NCBI GenBank assembly: GCA_022575985.1
Contig: JAKSXM010000070.1
Coordinates: 1 to 64,000 of the forward strand
Direction of reading: 5' to 3'
DNA from: Anagrus nilaparvatae
Taxonomy: Eukaryota; Arthropoda; Insecta; Hymenoptera; Mymaridae
DNA length: 64,000 nucleotides
In this document: one piece after another, positions 12,807-25,397 of the stretch
Layout of the letters: each line of letters begins with the position of its first letter
Position numbering within the stretch: position 1 is the stretch's first letter
Notes under the pieces: model-generated
Told to the model about the DNA's origin: nothing
The model's input: the letters and a program-made list of their open reading frames with translations, nothing else
Database searches by the model: none
Made by a program: the position numbers and the translations under genes

Positions 12807-15800
12807 AAAAGTGACAGTAAGAACAACAATTTTTTTTTTTTAATCTCTGTTTTCAAATTAATGAGATTAATAAATTTATATATTTGTATATTTTATAATT
12901 CTAACTAATAGAAATTTTTTGTATTTACTTATTTCAAAATTATCCAAAAAAAGTAAACCTTTTTTTATTTAAAAAAAAAATAATTATTCTTGTTTTAAAA
13001 CTTTTACTTTAATTTATGATAAATAATAGAATCTGTAACATTTCACTCATCATTGGAAATTTGCTTTGGGCAAGAGTTTACATTTTATCTATAACTTTCA
13101 ATTCAATAAGCAACAAATCAATTGAAGTTTAAATTCAGTTATCTCAATAATTTGTCATGGAATTTTAGAAATTTTACTTACTTTTAGTTTTTTAAACTCT
13201 CTACTATTTTTTAATAAAAATAACTATTTTTTATCTTAACAAAAAAAGGTATGTATTAGGGAGTAAAAGCTAAAGGAAATTGAGAATTTAAATTTTATTG
13301 TTTATATTTAAAGTACATTAAAGTAAAACTAGTCTATAAGATGTTAGTCTAAACATGCAAACTAAAATTGCCTTTAGGCTATTTTGAAACGACACATCTT
13401 TTAACTATACGTAACCCTAGACTAGTTTTTGCCTTTCGGCTACATTTATGTTATATTCTAAGTATTTTATAAATTTTGTATAAACAGCTTCTTCAGTAAT
13501 ATACAGACTTTGTCTTTATAAAAAATTGATATTATTTTTTATTTTTTAGAACTAAAGCTTTTTATAAGGAAATTTCAATTTACTGTTTAAAATTATTCAG
13601 CAAATTTATAAATATAATCGAATTTTTTTGCAGTTTAAATATACGTCCTGCTAATTTTTTCAACATGAAACATGTTTATAGGGAAGGGTATTTGAAAAAG
13701 TCCTCCAATTCAGGTGTATCTGAAAAATTTTTAGGGGGACGGTCAAAATAGACGTTTTTAGGGGGTAGGAGCATTTAGTGACTTAAAATACTTTAGGTTT
13801 ATCATGGACTTAGGATAATTTTAATTTAGGGATTTATTATAATTTCGGAGACACAAATCAGTCTAAGTTTTTTTGTTAATTTCCATGCTAATATATATCA
13901 AATAATAATTCTGTACTTCAATTAAGTTTAGTGAATTTTCTTACCACAGTTGAAGAAAAATACTTTCAATCCCAAACCGTTAAAAAAATTTCCCAAAATT
14001 AACAGTGTCTGGAAAATATGTGTTTTCTGACCCCTGAAAGGAAAAAATAGTTAATTCCGACCCATAATCAAAAAAGTAATTTATGGAATTTCTTTTTCGT
14101 GGACAAGGATAGTATATGCGATGTTTTTTCGTTAGTAGCAAGAAAACTCTAGCTTAGAAATAGGTACTTTCTGGACATAGGTAAAAAATGATTTTATTTT
14201 CTTTAGTTTTATCGAGGTTCTGGTTTTTAAAATTATAAAAATAAAATTATCTAATCCAGACATTCAAAAAAAAAATTCAATTAAATGAATGTTGCATATT
14301 TTTTATAAAAAAATGGAAAATAAAAAATTCTACATTCAATCCTTGATTCGATCTATTATTATACATAAAATTTTCTCTCTATATGTTCTATTATTACTGT
14401 ACACAGATGTTCGCAAAATCAACTAAACACAAAAAAAAATCTGGAAGCTTGCATCAGTAAGATAACTTTGTAACCGTTGGTAAATTTCTTTTTTTTCGAC
14501 AGAAATATATATATATACAAAAGCATATTTATATTGAAAAGGATAAATTTCTTTTCACGTATACGAGATAAAGAAAGAATGAAAAAACTAGTAGTATAGG
14601 TAAATATTATAACGTAATATTTGCTCTTGAATATGAAAATTCGTATATTACGTGAATTGTTATTATATATATTTTTTTTCATTTCTTTGATATTCTTCTA
14701 TTTTTCTCAATATAAACGGAATGTCTGGACCGCAAATATTTATAGAAATAAAAAAATAAATTTTAGAAAAATCAATTTTCCAAACTCAAATATATACTGA
14801 AATTCACAAGTGGATAAGATCGTATAGAATCTTTTTAATCTTTTGTTTAATTTTTGGATATTTGTTTTGTAGAAAAATCATTTTTTTGTTTTTTTTATAT
14901 TTATCTTTCATACTTATTTTATGGATCTTGTCCCTGGTTTTAGCTCAAAATTTAAGATAATTTTTCATAAAAACAAAAAATTAAACAGTTTGTGTATTGG
15001 ACCCATACATATTACCCAAAAAAAATGAAATTATGTTTATGAAATTTTGCATATAAAATAATTTATATTTTGGCTTAAAATAACGTAAAAAATTTTTGTT
15101 ATTGCAATACATTATTAAATATAAAAGAAAATATTAAAATCAAATATATGCTGATATTATAACGTCTTTTCATTTATATATGGCCTATATCATACGCATA
15201 ATAACAATAATAATAATAATGGTATAGAATAAAAGGCATAAATGCATAGAATATTATACGAAAATTCATAGAATAGTTATTATTATCATTATTATCATTA
15301 TTTCAGATACTATGATTTTTACGATTATTGATATTTTTATTATTATTATTATTATACATATATTTTTTCTACTAAGAAATAGTTTTACAGTTTTATTATT
15401 ATTTTTTAAATTCTGCTATTAAATTTGCTATTTTTTTTTATTTTTTTTTTTTGGGAGTTTATGTGAAATTAATATTATTGTAATTTTTAGTGGATTTGCA
15501 TAAAATGTACTTAAGAATTTTTAACTAATTAAACAACTAATTAAATTTTTAATCATTAGTTTTTTGAATCATTTGATTAGGTATATAACCCAATTAAAAA
15601 CTAGTCAGGCTTTTCAAAATAATTAATTACTTTTTCTTAAATAAATTTTTACAACCATTTTCATTAAGCTTTGAACATTTTAGCATGGGCGTGGTGAGAA
15701 AAGATAATCTCCAAGACTTTTAAAGAGCAAGTGTAAAAATTTAGCCCAGTTTCAAAAAACTCAACTTGCCTACTATCCTGATTCAGCATCATTCTTATTA

Positions 15801-16335
15801 AATAATTTTTATATAATTTGAAGTCATTTGGTTTCCCAAATATAGTGACTGCAATTGCTACTTTGACGAAATATTAAAAATCTATCAAATTAAAAGCTAT
15901 AAGCTTTATATATTAAATTTTTATTTATTTTTCTTTACATTTCATTAAATTGTAAAATAACTATAATTAAACTCCACACGGATGTTTTGACTGGGGTCAC
16001 CAACAACTGCCCATGCCGTCACATTCTGCACTATTTTTTAATTTTCTATTTATTTATCTATTTTAAGGGGTTGAGGATGTGAAAGCACTTTTAGCAATTG
16101 CTAGTGATAGTGTTATTGTATAATGTTTGATAGCTATGCTCAAGGAGGTAATCGACCTCCCTCAAACCCCACGTACCCTGGAAGCACTTCGCAGCGAGTT
16201 ATTTGCATAATGTTATTTTCCTTTTATTTTTGTTTATTTTTTTTAACATTATGCGTATGTCTCAAGTCCTAAGAACCCACGTTAGAACAATATTAAGAAA
16301 TTTTCGCACAGAAAAAAACTTAATGCTGATATAGA
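12807..16335. other. Intergenic, low complexity, no gene seen
   Basis: AT-rich with homopolymer runs. It holds a block at 13670-13770 related to 4067-4200, an AAT/ATT microsatellite cluster at 15195-15360 and a moderately GC-richer stretch at 16050-16210. The open frames here are short and compositional. Confidence 0.5.
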
Positions 16336-16402
16336 AGAGAATCAAACTACGACCCTGCAGGTCCAAAGTCCAATTACCTAACTACAGAGCTACCGAAGAT
16401 CC
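16336..16402 (-). repeat. tRNA-derived fragment (SINE head or pseudo-tRNA)
   Basis: On the minus strand it reads GGATCTTCGGTAGCTCTGTA, an A-box-like block with TTAGGTAATTGG, then a TTTGG anticodon-loop-like stretch, then GGTCGTAGTTTGATTC, close to the B-box consensus. The acceptor stem does not close, so this is not a functional tRNA. A SINE head or degenerate tRNA copy is likely. Confidence 0.5.
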
Positions 16403-16865
16403 TAAAAAATCTTTCTATAAATCTTTTTACCGTGGGAAACTGTAAGTAAAATTCAATTAGAATTACTTTGCTACAATTAGCCCTAAAATCCTAAATTATT
16501 ACACATATTAAATTTGGAAACTTATTTTTTGCCATTCAAATATGATTGTAAATTAAATCTAAACAGTATATATGTTGCTTATCTTTTAAGGTTATTCAAA
16601 AATTTGAAAAAATAATTTTTCATTATATATTATAAAAACGATTAATTTGGAACAAAATTAATTAAAGAATTTTAGCCTACGTTTCAGAGGTCTTGCCTCT
16701 CTTTTCAAAAGCCAATCGATTTTATTATTTATAATAAAAACATTATTTTGTTTAAATTTCAAAACCGATACTGATAAAATACTGCACTTGAAACACATGT
16801 TTAGTGCAATTTCTTTATATTTCAAGGTGGTGAATTAAAAAAAATGTATACATCTTCATTACGAA

Positions 16866-19800
16866 TTAGGTTTTGTTTCTGATAAAATTTTCATAAGTTT
16901 CTAGATTTTTAAGAATATTATTTGCTTTATGACCGCACTTTGGAAAATTTTCTGGAACTTTTTTAAAATCTTCATGTTCACCAACTTTGAATACTAATGA
17001 CATTCCAATTTCTGAATGAAAATCAACATGACAGTGAAAAAACCAGTATCCTGTAAATTAACATTAAATTAGTTAAAAGTATATTATTTTTATATTTATA
17101 TTTACTAACTTTGTCATAAAATTATAAAAATTTTTAGATTTTTTAAAAATAAAAATACAATTTGAAGACTTTTTATTTAAGGTATTCTACCCCAAATGGG
17201 CCTAAGTTGTACTAAAGGGTCACATAAATCGGTAAAAACTATTTTTACCCGAAAGTACAATTAAAAACAAGTACATGATTCACCAAATTTTGGCCACCCG
17301 GAATATTGGCTACAATATTCCGGGTGGCCAAAATTTGGTGAATCATGTACTTGTTAAAAAACTAGCGTTTTTTATTATTGTGGGGACTTAGCCTTTTGAC
17401 CCCCTGTTAGGTAGCATATAGTAGGGGAAAGTGCAAGTAAACCACTAGGGGCTAAGATTATATTCCCATGCTTTTTAACCATTCAGATATATTTAACACA
17501 AAAATATTTAAGAAATGTTTAATTGAAATAAATTGAATTCGTAATTAAAATAAAACTTTTGTGTTACAAAAAATTATTCGACAAGCAATCATTTTAAAAA
17601 AATTATTATATTTCAAAATAATTAAAATAATTAAAAAATTAAAACTTCCAATAGAAAATTCAAACCCTAGTAGGGCATGCCCTCCCGAACGATAATATTG
17701 GCCAAAATCTTGGGGTGCAAAATCCCGGTCAGACAAAATCTCAGGAGGCCAAGAATCTGCACACACACACACACAAATGGCTGCTAAAAATTAAGAATTT
17801 GAGCTGGAAAGCTAAAATTGGCTGAGAGTACTTAGTTTTAGTTGCACTTTCGGAAAAAAAATAGTTTGGGCCTATTTCAGCAATCCTTCGGTCCAACTTG
17901 GGCTCAAGTAGGGTAAAAATATTATTTGATTAATAACAAGTACTTTTTTTAGATACATTCTTAAAAAAATAAAAACAAAAAATTTACCAGGATTATCAGC
18001 AAGAAACCTAATAACCGTATACCCAGCGTGAGGTACAATAACTGTATCTTTAATTGGTGCATGATCGAAATTCCTTTGAATCAGCCCTTTTTGATCCCAT
18101 TCTATGACCTCATCAACTGTGATGCTTCTACTGTTATTGTTATCAAAAGTTTCCATCGCTAATAGACGAAAATCGTGACCATGAAGATGAAAAGGGTGAC
18201 TTGCTAAGACGGGAACACCTGATTCATTTTTAAACACATGAGTTATATTGTATAATTTCTTTTTAAATTATTTTTCTTGTATTACCTTCATCAACAAGAA
18301 TCATTTCTACAATGCTATTAAGTTTGACTTTCAATACGTGGGTGCAACTACAAAAATCATTTTTGCAATTTTTAGCTGTACTCGAGTTACAAAAATCATT
18401 TTCTACTATAAAATCTGTTTGAGACATCAAAGGAAAACTGGTCATTTTCATTGATATATGACTGAGTTGAGGTGTAAGCATTTTTTGTTTTACATCATTA
18501 AAGCCATAACGATCTTTTCGATGAAAAATATAATTATCTGTTGGATAAAGATCAAATCCTATAAAAAGTTTATAATCTGGATCTTTGTTTTTATTGTCTT
18601 CAGTGTCTTCAGCTAAGGCTTGCAGCGATCGGATAGTAATTTCATTTTTTATGTCGATCATCGCATTTAGTGGATTTATTTCCTAATTTGTACATTTCAA
18701 ATAATAAAAAAAATTTAATAGCCATATTAAACTTTTTTGCTTAATATTCCAAAACAACATGCCAAAGGGATGCTAGGAGAAATTTTGATTGAAAAATATT
18801 TAATTTATATATCTAGAGGTAATAGGATAAATTATTTATTTAGATTTTTAGAAAATGACTTATATTAAGGGGAAAACAATTGAGATGATCTTTCCAGAAA
18901 ATCTTTTCGGTCCTAACGAATCAATTAAATAATTATGCTCAAAACTCTTACTTTACCTTTGATAAAATTTTACGTTTTTAAGTCTAAAACTTTTAAATAT
19001 TAAATTTTAGAATTTAAATTTGCAATTTTTATAGCATTAATTTGAAATTCCAAGCGCAATTATAAAGCAAGTCATGTTTCATATTTAAAGGCTTATTTAA
19101 AGCATTTCATACCAACATTGAGATCTCATCTGTTGAAAAATCATAGAGAAGCGGGGCAATAGGTTCAACTACCCTTGCACCTTCGTATCGCAATATTGCA
19201 ACCTGATGAACTTTCGTTAATGCACAACCTCCGTATCCTTTCAGACGAATCCAGTAATTGTTGATTTCTTGATCCATTTCAATAATTACATCAAATCTTT
19301 CACCTGCGTATGAAATTAAAGTCTTTCCTGCATGTTAATTTATTAATATTTTAGTAATATTTTAAAAATTGTATTTATAAATAAAACATGTTAACCTTTA
19401 ATGGGTTTTATATCTCTACCATCGGAACTTATTAAATACAATGCATGATTGTCTACAGAAAATGCAATGGGGCAATCGCCGTGTGCTGCGTTTATTATTC
19501 GAAATCTATATCTGAAATTCTAATACTACAATTCATGTATTTTTGATCTAAATTTGTTCAATTTTTATAAAACTAAAGATTTTTATAAGATAAATTTAAA
19601 ATTTATATAGGCTCCAAATTGGATACTTACTTTTGCAACAACGAAAGTTGTTAATGGCATACTTTTTGTGGTGTTAAAAGTTTTATTGTCTTCATTGTTA
19701 TGATAACGCCCTAGACCATTAACAAATATATTTGATGGACGAGTATCGTTACGATAATGATAATACCGAAGATGAAAATCAATACTTAATCCATGACTCC

Positions 19801-20624
19801 ATTCTGATATTATTATTGTATGATAATCATAATCATAATAATCAACTAACGGATTATTTTTGTCTGAAGTCCTTACAATCAGTGGTCCATACATTCCATC
19901 ACCTTGCTGCACACCTAAATACAAATTATGTAAATTTTACGAAACGTTTCAAAATATCCCAAATAAATGCATACCCATGTGTGAATGCCAAAAATGTGTA
20001 CCAGGTGTACTGGCGATAAAGTCATAAATAAATGTGTTTCCTGGTAATATTGGACATTGCTGGATAAATGGTGTACCATCCATGTATGGATTTTCATGTA
20101 ACTTTTGTCCATGCCAATGCAGTGTTGTTGTTTCTGACATCATTAAATTTTTTGCCTCAACTATTATCCTGTCACCCATACAAACCTGATAGCAAATATT
20201 GAAATAATTTAAGTTTTAATAATATGTCATCATTTGCTAGTAAAATAAATATTTTAGGCTTCAAAAAACAAAAAAAAAAACAAGCGATATTCGGTAGTAA
20301 AATGTAAGATCAATTATTTACTTGAATAGCAGGGCCAGGCAGTTTTCTATTAACAGTAGTAACAGATCTTGGTACGCCATCAGCAGGAACGCAATCTTGC
20401 CTGTAACAATCAGTTTTGTTGAATGGGCAATCATAACATGCTTTACTCATTGTATAATAATTTTCTATTTCAAATTTGTAGTAACAAATTTTTGGTTTTT
20501 CATCATCTTTACATTCTCGAAAACACGAATCTTCACTTTCACTAATTTTTTCAGTTGTGGATAACGTTTTATTTATTGAAAATAATTTAATTATTAAAAT
20601 TAATAGTACTAATTTATTTGTCAT
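16866..20624 (-). CDS. Laccase-type multicopper oxidase, copy 1 (intact)
   Basis: Eight exons in gene order: 20322-20624, 19975-20185, 19631-19914, 19396-19519, 19113-19327, 18286-18682, 17988-18218, 16866-17050. Junctions are GT-AG with matching phases, and the total is 1950 nt (649 aa plus stop). It opens with a signal peptide ([17 protein letters not shown]), then the cysteine-rich N-terminal region of insect laccases ([18 protein letters not shown]). The four copper motifs are all present: HWHG (about 124-127), WHSH (167-170), HPFHLHGH (519-526) and [12 protein letters not shown] (594-605), whose Met is the likely T1 axial ligand. Such secreted enzymes oxidise phenols with reduction of O2, in cuticle tanning, immunity, gut or venom. 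Which role applies here is unknown. Copy 2 at 25398-29420 is a tandem paralog with the same exon sizes. Confidence 0.93.
17245..17800. repeat. Insertion in the last intron of laccase copy 1
   Basis: The last introns of the two laccase genes align up to GGTAAAAACTATTTTTA and again from the GGCTGAGAGTACTTA-like block. Here about 550 bp of unrelated sequence lies between, including a perfect 42-bp-arm hairpin (17266-17355) and an (AC)n run near 17760-17775. Copy 2 carries a different insertion at the same point. Confidence 0.6.
17266..17355. repeat. Perfect 42-bp hairpin
   Basis: Left arm 17266-17307 and right arm 17314-17355 are exact inverse complements (AACAAGTACATGATTCACCA inward), with loop GGCTAC. 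A stem this long without a mismatch must be recent or maintained. Confidence 0.9.
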
Positions 20625-22207
20625 TCTTTACTGTTTTACAAATTAGTTTGTAATTTAAAGATAATTAAATTTTTTCAAAAAAATAAAATGTACTTATAAT
20701 TTTTTTTTTAGAACTGCACAAATTACAAAAAAGTACGGGTGGATGAGGGGAATAGGAGGAGGAAAATAAAAAAAAGTAAAAAAATAAAATTTTATGTTTG
20801 GAGAAAAAAAATATTTCAATCTTCTTCTTTGTTTTCACCTTATCCACAAAAAAGTTACTGACAATAATAATCAAACTGATTGATAAAAAAACAATAATAA
20901 CTTTGCATTAGTTGTGATTATAATATAATTTATAATAAAAAATTATAAATTATAATGCAATTTTTCTAGTGTTTTCAAAAATTTTAAACTGCACAAACGT
21001 AACAAGTAGACAAATTTTTTTAAAACTGCACATTAACAGAGTCACTGATCAAGCTACAGATTGCACTTATATACCTATAAATATTTTACAAATTTTAAAG
21101 AGATTAAAAAAAATGATAACGATTTATTTAAAAAAAGATTTATTTTAAAAAAATTAATTAAAATTTAATGTAATAAGAGAAAGTAAAAAGAATTTACTTA
21201 ATTATACAAAAATTAAAAAAAGAAATTTACTAAGCTGTAGAGTATTTTAGATATTGCTGAAGCTCTGTAAAGAAATGAAAATTAAAAACATCGATGTAAT
21301 AAATAAAAATTAGCCAAATTCCAGTTCTATGTTAACAGTAATAATAGATCTTGGTACGCCATTAATAGGAACACAATCTTGTCTATAACAATCAGTTTCA
21401 TTAAATGGGCAATTTCAACAAAATTTAGCTTACTTATTTTAACTAAGTCATTTAAAATTATAACTTTATTGAAATTTTTCATGGTTTTGCAATAAATGCT
21501 TTGATAAATGCTTTGTTATAAATATTTTAGTTTATCGGTAACATAAAATTTTCCGTTTAGAAAATAATTTTAGATTAGGCGCTTTATTAGAAATAAAAAT
21601 TATTTCAAAGTAATTCCTTTTTAATTTATTTAATTAACATTTATTATTCATTAACATTTATTAATTAACATTTATTATTCATTAATTTAAATTAATCTTT
21701 ATGATAAAATTTTTATTGATGTTATTTTTTATAAATATTATTTTTGCTTTTTGAAAAACATAAATTTTTTGGAATCTTTTTTAAAATCTTAATTTTCACT
21801 AATTTTAATGATGTGTGACATACTCAATTCTAAATGAAAATGCATGACAATTGAAAATCCAGTAACCTGTAGATGAGGAAATTTCTAAAATTACCAAAAA
21901 CCTGTAAAAACTTTGAGTCACAAAATTTGTTTAAGACAGTTTTTGACAAAAAACATTATTTATTATTATTGTAATAAATAAAAATGATTTTTTTTCTTAA
22001 AGATTTAAAAGATTTTTTAAATTCGAAAACCTCCTTTTAAAATTTTAATTTTTTTTTAACAAACTTTGACAAAATTTTAATTAACCATAACTCGGCAAAT
22101 TTTTATCGTTAAATGACAAGATTTCTTTTCCCTGGCAATCCGAATTCCATCTAATTTTGAAAATTTTATTTACAAAAAGTTATTTTGAAAATTTTGGATC
22201 GTGGTAG
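20625..22207 (-). pseudogene. Laccase fragments (two exon remnants) in the upstream spacer
   Basis: Two pieces of laccase homology lie on the minus strand. Positions 21767-21870 match the start of exon 8 (the HCH region, with the histidine-coding stretch degraded). Positions 21326-21418 match the end of exon 1 (the DGVPRS region). In gene direction the exon-8 piece comes before the exon-1 piece, so they are remnants of two different units or of one rearranged unit. Frames are broken. The remaining 20625-21325 and 21871-22207 show no gene. Confidence 0.7.
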
Positions 22208-23685
22208 AATATTTTACCTATCGGTAATTTCTTTTTCACGATTTTTTTTTTGGTTTCTTGAGGGTTGAAACTATCTAAAAACAAGGGTCATATTGATGTG
22301 CCATCAACATTTTTTTTTCGATTTCGGGAACAAATAGACCAGCAATTAAAAAATAAATCGTCATATACATAAGCGAAAAATTCATGCAGATTTTAATTTT
22401 CCAGTGATTTATTGTGTGTACAGATAAATAAATATTAGACCCGATAACGATATTTAATTTAAAGAAAAAAAAACAAAAGAATTAATTTTATTTACTCAAG
22501 TCACGAAAGAAAAATAAAATTAAAAAAAAATTATTTTTATACTAGGTGGTAAAATTAACAATTATTTAGAAATAAATAAGGTACATTTTTAAATTAAGTC
22601 TGAGTTTAATATAGGGTTAGTGAACTTAGAATCGTACAGTAATTTAAGAAAATGATTACTATTTTTTTGAGCAAAAATAATAATCATGAATTTCAAATAT
22701 ATATGAGGTGATTTCGTGACGTTAATTTTATTTTAATATTTGAATAAATGTGTCTAACGTTAAATTTAATTAATTAATACGAATTTGACACCAGATTGAA
22801 AAAGCGGCCACATGAATGAAAGAAAATGTTTCTCATTGTCTCTTGTGGTGTGCTGATTACGAGTTTCTGGTACTTTTTCCGGAAAATAGTCACGTTTTTC
22901 TCTATAACCCAATTTAACTCATTTTTAGCCATATTTTTAATAAACGAGTTCCTCAAAGACAATCAACTTATCCTAACCACTGGACATTATGTTTTTTGGT
23001 GAGTAGATTACGAAAATGTTAGTAGATTTTTCAGAAAATGGTCGGATTTTTCGCTGTAGCATATTTTAGTATACTTTGGCTATTCTTTTAATGCTCTGAG
23101 CTCCCGTAATTATAAAAAAGTTATTACAAGCAATTTCAATTATGTTTCTTGATATTTAAATTACGCATTTTTACATAATTTTTTCGAAAATGGTTAGTTT
23201 TTTAGCCTATTTTAGGGCATGAAACCCCCTATAAAAATTTTATTGATTTCTATTGTCGTAAATATATCTGGTGATAAACTTTAATTTAAAAAATGTACCT
23301 ATATTTATTTCTAAATAATTCATAATTGTACCACCTAGTATAAAAATAAGTTTTTAATTTTATTTATCCTGCAAGACTTAACACCAAATTAATTTTATAA
23401 CTATAGTAAATTTTTTTTTAAAATTAAATATCGTTATCAGGTTTATTTAGCATTATTTTTATTTATTTAATTTTACAGACTATAAATCATTGAAAAATTA
23501 AAATCTGCATGAACTTTTGCTTATGTATATGACAATTTATTTTTTAATTTCTGGCCTATTTTTTCACAAAATCGTAAAAAATGTTTAATGGCACATTAAT
23601 ATGACCCTTGTTTTCAGATAGTTTCAACCCTTAAAAAACCATCGAAAAAAATCACGAAAAAGATATTACCTTTGGGTAAGCGGTT
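22208..23685. mobile_element. Foldback element of about 1.5 kb
   Basis: About 22210-22600 and 23285-23685 are inverse complements with scattered changes. Matching blocks include AAACTATCTAAAAACAAGGG with its inverse near 23610, GCAGATTTTAATTTTCCA with its inverse near 23500, and the ACTAGGTGGTA block at 22543 with TACCACCTAGTA at 23330. The centre (about 22610-23280) has a weak internal duplication. There is no coding capacity, so this is a large non-autonomous foldback/MITE type. Confidence 0.75.
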
Positions 23686-23739
23686 AGATACTTACTGATA
23701 AAAAAATGTTCACGGAAATTAATGGCTAACACTTACACA

Positions 23740-24600
23740 CAAAGCATGAGACCAACTGGAATGTATTGAGTTTAGCTACTACTATTTCATACCTCATTTA
23801 TTCAAGGATGGAATCGCTTAAGCATTCAAGTTCAAGAATCGTGAGGAGTCTGTATCTAATGATTGGGTACACAAGAGAATAAGTTGGGCACAAGGAAGGT
23901 TATAACCTAGATGGTGAATATAGAGTTATAGAAGGCGCCATCGAAACTTATTGGCATAACAAGTTATATTCATCTGTTGACAGCGCTGATATAAAAGAAT
24001 GCTTCAAAACCTCAGTAAATAATAACTGGATTGATGATAGTATCAATGGTATTCATGGTAGAGATTATATCCAGTATCACCGAGTCAAGATTAATGCTCT
24101 CCCTACTAAGAGTAGAAGAGCTGAGGGGTCAGACATGTTATGTCGCGCTGGTTGTAATACTATAGAGACAGCAACACATGTTTTACAGGTTTGCTTCAGA
24201 ACACATGGAGGCAGAATGAAGCGACACGATGCAGTATCCAAAACCTTGGCTGCGGAACTATGGCAAATACGTTGGAAGGTAAGCAAAGAAAACTGCATAA
24301 TTACATCAAAAGGCCTTAGAAAACCAGATATAATCTGTCAAAGGAAAAGCGAGGTTTGGGTCATTGACACGCATAGTAGGGTTCTATAAACCCTTGAATG
24401 AACTTCATAAGGATAAAGCGAACAAATACAATAAGGACGAGATTCGCATAGCAATCAGGAGTGAAAAGAAGGGTTTGTTCACTTCGTGTACGATATCTTA
24501 TAGGGGCATAACGGGAAAAGTCCACAACGGGAAAAATAGGGGCATACTTCTAACAATGCAGTCCAACGCAGAAGAGTAGATTCAAAGAAGATCAGTTGAT
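23740..24600 (+). pseudogene. R2-like non-LTR retrotransposon 3' end, decayed
   Basis: Reading frames on the plus strand encode the C-terminal part of an R2-clade element. They include a GRDYIQYHRVKINALPTKSR block, a zinc-knuckle-like C-x3-C-x7-H-x4-C (starting CRAGCNTIETATH), then RTHGGRMKRHD, and the endonuclease-like core KPD...WVID near 24320-24370. The frame shifts near 24370 and continues with KANKYN...CTISYRGI. In-frame stops upstream (about 23760-23910) and the absence of the reverse transcriptase show a 5'-truncated dead copy. The restriction-like endonuclease domain places it in the R2/R4 type rather than APE-type LINEs. It is not in 28S rDNA but between two laccase genes. Confidence 0.8.
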
Positions 24601-25397
24601 GAACTCTGCTAGAGTACAAACGAAATGGGGATTAAGTTTAGTGAGTAGCTGACAGAAAAGGAGTAGTCCCACACTGTTCAGAACACCGGGTTTTGTTCGT
24701 GCCTAATGCATTCTCATTACCCTGCTCGTATGCAAAAAAAATAGCAGCATCTAATTTCTAGAAATAATATTTTAGCTTAAATAAGGCTGAAAAAAATTTA
24801 ACATAAGAAAGTAAGTAACAGCATCATACTCAAAATTTTCATTTATTTTTCTTTGCATAAATAATTTAAATTGTGAAATAACATACATAAAAGTAAAAAA
24901 AATTTTTTTTAATTTATTCACCTTTGGAAACTCCTAGTAAAAAAATTAATTAGTATCACCTTGCTACAATTAGCCTCGAAATCCTAAACTATGTATTACA
25001 TATTGAATTCGGAAACATTTTTTTGTCATTCAAATATTTCCTTGTTCAAACTTTCTCAGCATAGAATTAATACTATGATTATAAATTAAATCAAAACGGT
25101 ACTAGTGTTGCTTATCTTTTAAGGTTATTCAAAAATTTGAAAAAATAATTTTTTATAATATGTTATAAAAACGATAAATTTGGAACAAATATTATTAAAG
25201 AATTTTAGCTCTACGTTTGAAAGGTCCTGCCTTTCTTTTCGAAAGCCAAATTAATTGCTTTTAATATTTATAGTAAAATATTTTAATCTTCAAATTTTTA
25301 AAACCGATAATGATAAAATACTGCACTTGAAACAATTGCAATTCCTTTAAATTTCAAGATGGTCAATTTAAAAATATTTATTCATCTTTATTAGGAA
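24601..25397. other. Spacer between R2-like fragment and laccase copy 2
   Basis: No gene. The right part (about 24820-25390) resembles 15900-16865, the 3' flank of laccase copy 1, with shared blocks such as GTTGCTTATCTTTTAAGGTT. It is thus the duplicated downstream region of the laccase unit. Confidence 0.6.

Noticed and set aside
16336..16402. Functional tRNA gene
   Set aside because: A- and B-box-like words exist but the acceptor stem does not pair and the D and T arms are imperfect.
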